This document shows, in pieces, positions 31,089 through 37,144 of a stretch of DNA of 37,144 nt; position 1 is the stretch's first letter, and every line of letters starts with the position of its first letter. Both the position numbers and the translations under genes were made by a program. The notes beneath the pieces were generated by a model, which had not been told where the DNA came from, did no database searches, and saw only the letters and a list, made by a program, of their open reading frames with translations. This DNA comes from Candidatus Limisoma faecipullorum (GTDB lineage Bacteria; Bacteroidota; Bacteroidia; Bacteroidales; Muribaculaceae), in assembly GCA_017694955.1 (NCBI GenBank), contig JADIMC010000066.1:1-37144 (forward strand), written 5' to 3'.

Positions 31089-32402
31089 TTATAGTGTTAT
31101 GTTGCTCGTCTGATAAAATTCGAGCAGTTTGATGTTGAGTATGGCCATATATTTTGCTTGCAGTTGCTGGAGCTGGGCTGCATAGAGTGTGTTGTGTGCG
31201 TTGAGCAAGTCGAGCGTGTTGATCATTCCGAGGCGGAATTGTTCGTTGACAAGCTCGTCTGAAAGTTTGGCACTTTTGACTTGCTCTGTGCAGCTTTCAT
31301 AATTGGCTTGTGCGTTGACAGCGTCGATGTAGATGTTTTCGATGGTCTGCGATAGTGTCGTCAGCGCACTTTCTAAATCGAGCTCGGCATTGAGTTTCTC
31401 TATTTTTGCTTTTGTCACGGCTGTTTTGTTACGTCTGTTGTCGAGTATCGGAATATTAACTGACAGGGATATCTGTTCGTTCATACGGTCGAGCAACTGT
31501 GTGCCGAAGTTTCCTCCTCCGGAGTTGTTGGCCGTTGCTACGGAGGCATTGAGCGATATTTGCGGATAATATCCTCCTTTTGCTATTGCAATGTTGTAGT
31601 CGCTGATTTGCCCTGTTGCGCGGTATTGTTGCAGTGACGGCATCCATGCGCAGGCATCGGCATATACGTCAGCTTTGTCGGGGAGCGGATATGTGATGTC
31701 ATTGTCTGTGAAGTCGGCAGGCGCAATGTCGAAATCCGCGTCAATTCCGAGTTCAAGCAGAGTTTTTAGCTCGATGGTCGAGGATGCCAAAGACGATTCT
31801 GCGGATGTGAGGCTGTATTTGTCGGAATGATATTGGGATTCGATTTGAGAATAGTCCACTCTCGACATCTTCCCGGACTCCATCAATGCTTCTGCCCGTT
31901 CCTTTTGGTACTCGCTTACTTCAAGATTACGTTGTGCTATTCCTACGGATTCTTGATAGTAGAGAATGTTGAGATATCTGGTGAGAATTTCTGTCTGAAA
32001 TGTGTATTCGCAGTCGTCTATTCCAAGTTGGGATACCTCAAGTTGCAGCTCGTCAGCTTTAATCTGGTTTCGCCGAGCATTACCGTTGAACACTGTCCAC
32101 GATGCGTTTAATCCGTAACTTCCGGCATAAATATTGCGGTTAGTATCTTCTTGTTGGCGTGCATAATTGGTGAATCCTTGTGTAGTGGCAAAATTGAGCG
32201 ACGGATGCCATTGGGCTTTTGATTCATAGAGGGTGGCATTGTCTGTTTCTTTGTCAAGGCGAAGCTTCCGGAGACTGATGTTATTGTTGAGTGCGTAGTC
32301 AACGCATTGTTTGTAGGTCCACCCTGCCGCATCGGGTATGGTGTTGGCAAATGCGGCAGGGGTGAAACAAACCATTAAAACAATCCTTATTACAGTGTTC
32401 AT
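31089..32402 (-). CDS. TolC-family outer-membrane efflux protein
   Basis: The outer-membrane channel of the export system. The signal peptide MNTVIRIVLMVCFTPAAFA is cleaved before NTIPDAAGWT, and two outer membrane efflux repeats follow: the first starts WTYKQCVDYALNNNISLRK, the second includes PSLQQYRATGQISDYNIAIA and GGYYPQISLNASV, with long helices between (YQKERAEALMESGKMSRVDY). The C-terminus LRFNTLDLLNAHNTLYAAQL-like stretch is a family hallmark. At 437 aa it is standard. It is the first gene of the operon and is preceded by a promoter. Confidence 0.93.
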   Translation of the reverse strand: MNTVIRIVLMVCFTPAAFANTIPDAAGWTYKQCVDYALNNNISLRKLRLDKETDNATLYESKAQWHPSLNFATTQGFTNYARQQEDTNRNIYAGSYGLNASWTVFNGNARRNQIKADELQLEVSQLGIDDCEYTFQTEILTRYLNILYYQESVGIAQRNLEVSEYQKERAEALMESGKMSRVDYSQIESQYHSDKYSLTSAESSLASSTIELKTLLELGIDADFDIAPADFTDNDITYPLPDKADVYADACAWMPSLQQYRATGQISDYNIAIAKGGYYPQISLNASVATANNSGGGNFGTQLLDRMNEQISLSVNIPILDNRRNKTAVTKAKIEKLNAELDLESALTTLSQTIENIYIDAVNAQANYESCTEQVKSAKLSDELVNEQFRLGMINTLDLLNAHNTLYAAQLQQLQAKYMAILNIKLLEFYQTSNITL

Positions 32403-32423
32403 GAAAATATTACTTTACTGTCA

Positions 32424-32455
32424 CAAATTTAAAAGTCAATTCTTGCCGTCCCAAT
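32424..32455 (-). promoter_or_regulatory. Promoter of the TolC-MacAB-kinase-regulator operon
   Basis: On the reverse strand ATTG (32452-32455, one base from TTTG), a 20-nt spacer and TAAATTTG (32424-32431) form a Bacteroidota promoter. Transcription should begin about 15 nt before the TolC start at 32402. No promoter is seen before the kinase or regulator genes. Confidence 0.65.
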
Positions 32456-32756
32456 TCAAATAGACATATGCTTGCTGTTAACAGTCATAACGGTTGCTGT
32501 TGCTGATAATCCGGTATATAGTAATACCGGGTTAAAAATATTTATGCCGCTGTGCTGCCTTTTTCTTAGTCGTGTGGAAATATCACTGATTCGTCGATTC
32601 TTTTCGTGGATTAGTCTTTGAATAGGAGCTGTAGTATGCAGGATTGTTGGTCTTGCGCGATTGCGGTGGCTTTTCTTGGATGGATAAAATAATTTCATCC
32701 TGTGTCAACTTGGCACAAGCCGTGGAAGTGTTTTTTATGGATGGTATGGTCGGTGG
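32456..32756. other. Gene-free stretch between the operon promoter and the PorT-like gene
   Basis: No credible gene is seen. CCGGTAT (32511-32517) and ATACCGG (32524-32530) form a 7-bp hairpin with a 6-nt loop, 55 bases or so upstream of the operon promoter. It has no T run in either direction, so it is more like a protein-binding inverted repeat than a terminator. The remainder is featureless to me. Confidence 0.4.
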
Positions 32757-33512
32757 TTAGAAATTGTAGCCTAAGGATACGCTCCAGCTGCTGTTGTGGA
32801 ATTCAAGATGTGGCGAGCCGGCGTTCTGCTTGGCTATGTTTTTTAGTCCCCGTTGGTAATATACGCCAATGAAATAGTGTTCGAAGAAAGTGAGTCCGGC
32901 ACCGGTTTTCAAACCGAAGTCCGACTTCTTGACGGCAAGGAAATCCTTGCTCGTGGCATCGAAGTAGCCTGTCTCTTGGAGCGAAGTGTCGAATATGAGA
33001 TTACCGTCGGTGTCACCGAATGCCAGATAGGAATGTTGTTTTTTCTTTCCGCCGATCCCTATTGCATAGTAAGCGCCGAAGTCGAATTCTCCTACAAGTC
33101 CGGGCAAGAGGTTGAATTTAAGGGACAGCATCACCGGAATATGGAAATAGTTGAACCTTGAATTCACGAACATGCTTCCCATATAGTCGGTGTCGGCGTC
33201 AGCAGCCATTAAAGCCGAGTCGAATGCCCTGTTTTCCCAAAAGAAACCGGTCTGGATTGAGAGGAAATTTCTCAGGTACAGGTCAACCGAGCCGCCAATC
33301 TGTCCGCCCATTCGCCAATAAAAGTTGTTGCGTATCATTTCTGGCTGTGCTGACAGGTAATTGTTGTCGAGACCTGATGAGTTGATTCCTGCCCGCACTC
33401 CGAACGTCAGAAGGCGGTCAGGACGCGATGTGTCAAACACCCTGGACTGTGCGCAGAGTGATGCGGAAACCATCAGTAGCGTGATGATAAATAAAACGAA
33501 TTTCTTCAACAT
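32757..33512 (-). CDS. PorT-family outer-membrane beta-barrel protein
   Basis: A signal peptide (MLKKFVLFIITLLMVSASLCAQ) precedes a barrel with strands such as LTFGVRAGINSSGL, WRMGGQIGGSVDLYL, FLSIQTGFFWENRAF, YFHIPVMLSLKFNL, GEFDFGAYYAIGIGGK, FGLKTGAGLTFF and the C-terminal SWSVSLGYNF ending in Phe. The pattern (FGVRAGIN, FHIPVMLSLKFN) is that of the PorT/OMP_b-brl_2 group. PorT itself works with type 9 secretion in some relatives, but most paralogues have no known role. It is monocistronic; TAACTTCG on the reverse strand just upstream (about 33534-33541) is a near match to the -7 box. Confidence 0.85.
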   Translation of the reverse strand: MLKKFVLFIITLLMVSASLCAQSRVFDTSRPDRLLTFGVRAGINSSGLDNNYLSAQPEMIRNNFYWRMGGQIGGSVDLYLRNFLSIQTGFFWENRAFDSALMAADADTDYMGSMFVNSRFNYFHIPVMLSLKFNLLPGLVGEFDFGAYYAIGIGGKKKQHSYLAFGDTDGNLIFDTSLQETGYFDATSKDFLAVKKSDFGLKTGAGLTFFEHYFIGVYYQRGLKNIAKQNAGSPHLEFHNSSWSVSLGYNF

Positions 33513-33695
33513 TGCTGATGCTGTCGTTTAATCATTTGCGAAGTTAGCAAAATTTTGTGAGAGGAAATGTTCTGCTTGTCGGAAATCTTGTCCTATTATG
33601 TAAATCAGAGTGAAAATGGCAGTATGGCCTCGGCTCTGGATATTTGCTTTGCAATGCGGCATTTCCAAGATGCCGGAGCGGATGATGCCTGCAGA

Positions 33696-34913
33696 TTATA
33701 GGAACACAAGGGTGGAACGCTTCGCAATCAGTTGTGCTGCTTCGCTCAACTCGGTTGCAGAGACTGCCCGTATCCTTTCGGCAATGTCGTTGATTGAATC
33801 GACCTTTCCGAAATTGAGGACGCCTTTTCCGAGTGAAAGTGCGTTGCTTTCAAGATTCTCGCTTCCCACGAGCAATTGTCCGACGAACTGCTTCTTTGCT
33901 GCTTCAATGGCGGCAGGGCGCATTCCACCTGAGGCTATCCGGCAGATTTCGTCGTCAATCAGCCTCAGGCAGCGTTTCACGTGGCGTTCGTCGCTGCCAA
34001 AATAAATCTCCATCAATCCGCAGTCGGAGAATAGCGTGACAGAGGATTCTACGGTATAGGCGTATCCACGGCGTTCGCGTATCGCTACGTTGAGGATGGA
34101 ATTCATACCTGGACCTCCGAGCATGTTGTTGAGCAACAGTAAGGCGTATTTCCGGCTGTCGTGCATTCCGAATGTGACGGCTCCTGTAAGAGTGTGTGCC
34201 TGGTGGGAGTCGGCGTTGATGCACACGTCGAATGGCGGCAGCAATGGCGACGGCACACGCGGACGGCGCACTTCGGAGTGGTGCATCGGAGAGAAATAGC
34301 GTTCCGCAAGTCTGAACATTTTATCGTCGGGGATGCTTCCTACGGCGAAAAGCACCATATTAGACGGGACGTAAAGGTTTTTCAGATAATCCATACATTC
34401 TGCTGAGCCGATGCGCGAAAGGCATTCCTTCGTGCCGAGAATATTGTGTCCGAGCTCTCCTCCTTTGAAAATCAAGTCTTCGAAATCGTCGTAAATCGCT
34501 TCAGAAGGAGTATCGCGGTATGAATTAATCTCTTCCAGTACCACTTCCCGTTCTTTTTCAAGCTCTTTGGCAGGGAACACGGAATTGAGCACCAGATCGG
34601 CTATCAGCTCAACGGCTCGTTCCATATTCCCGGCAGGGAATACGGAATAGACGAGGGTTTCTTCTTTTGTTGTGTAGGCATTGAGCTCGCCGCCAACGAG
34701 TTCCATACGGTTTAGTATATGCCACGCCTTCCGGCGGCGTGTTCCTTTGAAGATGGTATGCTCCACAAAGTGTGCCAGTCCGTGATGCTTTGGTTGCTCG
34801 TCACGGCTTCCGGCATTGACGGCTACACCGCAATAAGCCACATTCCCGTTGCGTTGGCTGTAAGCCACCCGCAGACCGTTGGAGAGGGTATGTAAAGTGT
34901 AAGATTCATCCAT
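33696..34913 (-). CDS. M16-family zinc metallopeptidase (pitrilysin type)
   Basis: The N-terminal domain has the inverted zinc motif HFVEH (His48, Glu51, His52) followed after the usual distance by the third ligand Glu128 in VVLEEINSYRD. The second, inactive half has GMHDSRKYALLLLNNMLGGPGMNS and RERRGYAYTVES, the Arg/Tyr pair that positions substrate. It resembles mitochondrial processing peptidase-like bacterial enzymes (YmxG/PqqL type). No signal peptide is seen. The start at 34913 (MDESYTLHTLSNGLRV) is an ATG; a TTG three codons earlier is less likely. Length is 405 aa. It shares a divergent promoter region with the MATE gene. Confidence 0.93.
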   Translation of the reverse strand: MDESYTLHTLSNGLRVAYSQRNGNVAYCGVAVNAGSRDEQPKHHGLAHFVEHTIFKGTRRRKAWHILNRMELVGGELNAYTTKEETLVYSVFPAGNMERAVELIADLVLNSVFPAKELEKEREVVLEEINSYRDTPSEAIYDDFEDLIFKGGELGHNILGTKECLSRIGSAECMDYLKNLYVPSNMVLFAVGSIPDDKMFRLAERYFSPMHHSEVRRPRVPSPLLPPFDVCINADSHQAHTLTGAVTFGMHDSRKYALLLLNNMLGGPGMNSILNVAIRERRGYAYTVESSVTLFSDCGLMEIYFGSDERHVKRCLRLIDDEICRIASGGMRPAAIEAAKKQFVGQLLVGSENLESNALSLGKGVLNFGKVDSINDIAERIRAVSATELSEAAQLIAKRSTLVFL

Positions 34914-34930
34914 AACTATCAATCAGACTG

Positions 34931-34938
34931 CAAAATTA
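34931..34938 (-). promoter_or_regulatory. -7 box of the M16 peptidase gene
   Basis: TAATTTTG on the reverse strand matches TAnnTTTG and lies 17 bases before the ATG at 34913. The -33 region is poor. Confidence 0.5.
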
Positions 34939-35043
34939 GACAAAAATCCCGACACGGCATATCCGTATGACATAGAGTTGATATTTGCTGAATCGAAAAA
35001 AATGCGGCAATTTTATTTATGTCGGAATCACATTAAATTTTAG

Positions 35044-35051
35044 TAATTTTG
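35044..35051 (+). promoter_or_regulatory. -7 box of the MATE transporter gene
   Basis: TAATTTTG matches TAnnTTTG and lies 17 bases before the ATG at 35069. It is divergent from the M16 promoter about 110 bases away. Confidence 0.5.
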
Positions 35052-35068
35052 TCGATTAAAGCATATTA

Positions 35069-36391
35069 ATGAATCGTCAGATATTGCATATTGCCCTGCC
35101 GTCGATTGTTTCGAATATCATCGTCCCGTTGCTGGGGCTGATGGATCTTGCCATAGCTGGTCATCTGGGTGCTACGGCATTTATCGGTGCGGTATCAGTG
35201 GGCGCCACGATGTTCAACCTTACCTATTGGAATTTCAATTTTCTCAGGATGGGTACAAGCGGAATGACGGCACAGGCTTACGGTGCAGGCGATTTTGGAG
35301 AGGCATTCCGCATATTGCTGCGCTCGACGATGCTTGCCGTAGCTATCGGCTTGGCGATAATAGTTCTGCAATATCCGTTGAGGTGGTTGCTGCTCTATGC
35401 AATTTCTCCTGGGGAGGAAGTCTATCAGTATGTTCTTACGTATTTCGGCATCTGCATATGGGGTGCGCCGGCGATACTTTCAACATTGGGTATTTCCGGC
35501 TGGTTTCTCGGAATGCAGAATTCGGTGTATCCGATGGCTGTTTCGATATCGGTCAATGTTGTGAATATTATCGTAAGCCTTTTGTGTACGTTTACTTTCG
35601 GTATGGGATTCGCCGGGATTGCAGTCGGCACGGTATCGGCACAATGGGTGGGACTGCTTTTGTCGCTTTTGCTGCTAAGGCGTATGATAAGGAGGAAAAG
35701 TGTGCCTGTCTCGGTAAGGTTTACAGAGGTTTTCAGTGGTCTGGGGAGGTTTTTCCGTGTCAACAGCGACATCTTTCTGCGCAGTTTGTGCCTGATGCTC
35801 GTCACTTTGTTTTTCACGGCTTCTGGTGCCCGCAGTGGCGATTTGACTCTTGCTGTCAATGCTTTGATAATGCAGCTGTTTATGCTTTATTCTTATTTTA
35901 TGGACGGTTTTGCGTTTGCAGGAGAGGCACTTGCCGGAAGGTATGCCGGTGAGCGCAATGCTATGGCATTACGACATTGTGCATTACGGTTGTTTATGTG
36001 GGGGAGCCTCGTGATGCTCATTTTCTCAACGGCATATGCCACGATGGGCGACACTATAATGCCATTGCTCACGGATGACGCCGCTGTGCTTGCCGAGGCT
36101 CCTGCCTACCGCTGGTGGGCGGCCGTGATACCGATAGCGGGTATGGCTGCTTTCATTTGGGATGGCATATATATAGGACTGACAGCCACACGACAGATGC
36201 TTGCCGCCTTGCTTGTTGCGACTGCGGCATTTTTCGCGATATATTACGGACTCGATGTACTGCCTTTGGGAATGTCGCCGAATCAACGTCTATGGACGGC
36301 ATTCATTGTCTATCTGGCATCACGCGGAGTGGTGCAGACGTTGATGTCAGGGCGTGTCTTTTCGGCTGCGATATCTCCGGCTCAGAAATAA
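35069..36391 (+). CDS. MATE-family efflux transporter (DinF-like)
   Basis: An inner-membrane multidrug/toxin exporter with twelve predicted helices, driven by sodium or protons. It follows the DinF branch: the start IALPSIVSNIIVPLLGLMDLAIAGH, then NFNFLRMGTSGMTAQAYGAG, the GWFLGMQNSVYPM segment between helices, and in the second half YFMDGFAFAGEALAGRYAGE and FIWDGIYIGLTATRQM. The 440-aa length is normal. Substrate is unknown. Its 3' end overlaps the 3' end of the convergent barrel gene by 10 nt, and no terminator hairpin is seen between them. Confidence 0.93.
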   Translation: MNRQILHIALPSIVSNIIVPLLGLMDLAIAGHLGATAFIGAVSVGATMFNLTYWNFNFLRMGTSGMTAQAYGAGDFGEAFRILLRSTMLAVAIGLAIIVLQYPLRWLLLYAISPGEEVYQYVLTYFGICIWGAPAILSTLGISGWFLGMQNSVYPMAVSISVNVVNIIVSLLCTFTFGMGFAGIAVGTVSAQWVGLLLSLLLLRRMIRRKSVPVSVRFTEVFSGLGRFFRVNSDIFLRSLCLMLVTLFFTASGARSGDLTLAVNALIMQLFMLYSYFMDGFAFAGEALAGRYAGERNAMALRHCALRLFMWGSLVMLIFSTAYATMGDTIMPLLTDDAAVLAEAPAYRWWAAVIPIAGMAAFIWDGIYIGLTATRQMLAALLVATAAFFAIYYGLDVLPLGMSPNQRLWTAFIVYLASRGVVQTLMSGRVFSAAISPAQK

Positions 36392-37029
36392 TAGCCGAGT
36401 GCTACGGTCCAGTAAGAAACCTTGTTGTGGATTTCCGGCTTGTCGATGGTGTTTTTATATTGGGCATAATCATTGAGCCCGATATTGTAGCTTGCCGACA
36501 GCTCGAATTTCCTGTTGAGAATCATTCCGATACCGGCACGCCAGTCAAACTGCATCAGCGGCGATTTCATTGTGGCTGTGTTGCTGTTCTGCATTCGCAG
36601 CGATATTACCGGTCCTGTGAAAATCTTTGGAGCAAAGAATCCGTTGCCTATGTCGAAGCGGTAGCGTAACATTACCGGCAGAGACAGGTTGTAAGTGTTG
36701 TATTTAGCCTCTTCTACCGTGAAAAGGTCTTCATACGGCAGTCCTTCCTCGATTGCGTGGTGGTTGAATTTTGCCGATACGGTCTGGAACATCAATTCCG
36801 GATCCACGCCGAATCCTTTCCATAAATCCAATTGGGAAATAAGACCGGCAGTGAATGTGGCGGAATTCTTATCAAGGAACGGCTCCGGAAAATTGAAGTT
36901 GTTGGGATTGACAGCATCATCGTTGCTTACTGATGAAATGATGGCACCCATCTTTATGCCGAATCTGAAATCGAAAGAATAAGAGGCGAGAGGCAAGCAA
37001 AGCATCAGCAGAAACAGTAATTTTTTCAT
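36382..37029 (-). CDS. PorT-like outer-membrane beta-barrel protein
   Basis: The ATG at 37029 gives a signal peptide (MKKLLFLLMLCLPLASYS, cleaved before FDFRFG); the frame continues to 37086 but those residues are upstream of the promoter and are not used. Strands include FDFRFGIKMGAIIS, TFTAGLISQLDLW, NTYNLSLPVMLRYRFDIGNG, FAPKIFTGPVISLRM, FDWRAGIGMIL, FELSASYNIGLNDY and SYWTVALGYYF, ending in Phe. It is a second PorT/OMP_b-brl-type protein of the window. It is monocistronic and convergent with the MATE gene, with a 10-nt 3' overlap. Confidence 0.85.
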   Translation of the reverse strand: MKKLLFLLMLCLPLASYSFDFRFGIKMGAIISSVSNDDAVNPNNFNFPEPFLDKNSATFTAGLISQLDLWKGFGVDPELMFQTVSAKFNHHAIEEGLPYEDLFTVEEAKYNTYNLSLPVMLRYRFDIGNGFFAPKIFTGPVISLRMQNSNTATMKSPLMQFDWRAGIGMILNRKFELSASYNIGLNDYAQYKNTIDKPEIHNKVSYWTVALGYYF

Positions 37030-37055
37030 AATGATTAATGGATTTAATATTTCTA

Positions 37056-37087
37056 CAAAAATAGGTGATTGCCTTGTAAAATACAAG
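37056..37087 (-). promoter_or_regulatory. Promoter of the right-end barrel gene
   Basis: On the reverse strand CTTG (37084-37087, one base from TTTG), a 20-nt spacer and TATTTTTG (37056-37063) form a Bacteroidota promoter, with transcription starting about 20 nt before the ATG at 37029. The remaining bases to 37144 show nothing. Confidence 0.7.
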
Positions 37088-37144
37088 TGTTTTTTTATTA
37101 AACTTAAAAGGAATAGTGGTTTGATATGGATGTGTTTTATAGAT

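Noticed and set aside
32456-32698. 80-codon reverse-strand open frame in the gap before the PorT-like gene
   Set aside because: Composition looks random (many Arg, Ser, Thr and His), with no start signal, no family resemblance and a position upstream of the operon promoter.
33657-33675. Hairpin CGGCAT/ATGCCG as terminator of the M16 peptidase gene
   Set aside because: It has a 6-bp stem without a T run on the reverse strand, so it is not convincing as an intrinsic terminator.
1-37144. CRISPR array, prophage or integrated plasmid
   Set aside because: No series of regularly spaced repeats, no Cas, phage structural or replication-initiation genes were seen. Mobile signatures are limited to the left edge.

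Overview
The window looks like a chromosomal segment from an anaerobic gut-type member of the Bacteroidales (phylum Bacteroidota); a Muribaculaceae-like lineage is my guess and is not provable from this sequence. Supporting evidence: many start sites are preceded by the Bacteroidota sigma-ABfr promoter, TTTG - 19/20 nt - TAnnTTTG, with essentially perfect copies before both tRNA genes, the NifU-like gene and zapA. Most starts lack a Shine-Dalgarno. Lineage-typical genes include gldH, a PSP1 protein, PorT-type outer-membrane barrels, a GGGtGRT protein and a 29-residue AURKAIP1/COX24-like mini-protein.

Left edge (1-2620) is an accessory patch. It holds the 5' end of an IS3-type transposase running off the window, an unrecognised small ORF, a strikingly AT-rich overlapping pair of unrecognised genes (99 and 492 aa), and the truncated N-terminus of a second transposase. 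It stops beside tRNA-Asp and tRNA-Leu (2699-3070). This is the part most likely to hold something undescribed.

From 3105 onward the window is mostly core housekeeping. In order: a SotB-type MFS exporter (-); a + strand operon of acidic protein, rsmI, coiled-coil lipoprotein and omega-amidase-like hydrolase, the last three joined by ATGA overlaps; a - strand pair of NifU-like scaffold and GGGtGRT protein; a small outer-membrane barrel with a long, terminator-bearing leader (-); MIP18/DUF59 and LpxH-like genes (-); a bifunctional PBP1A (+); and a biotin-dependent carboxyltransferase (+).

Next comes a long + strand RNA-metabolism block: zapA, a coiled-coil protein, a probable 6S RNA locus, RNase Y, a PSP1/RicT-like protein, gldH, a HAD phosphatase, an M24 peptidase and the CCA-adding enzyme, followed by HU, the mini-protein and RNase E/G. 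Both tRNAs in the window lack an encoded CCA end, so they need the CCA-adding enzyme.

The right third holds a compact - strand export operon: TolC, MacA-like adaptor, ABC ATPase, MacB-type permease, then a LytS-type histidine kinase and a LytTR response regulator. The kinase carries histidine-rich extracytoplasmic loops, which suggests metal- or pH-linked sensing. The window ends with two PorT-like barrels, an M16 peptidase and a MATE exporter.
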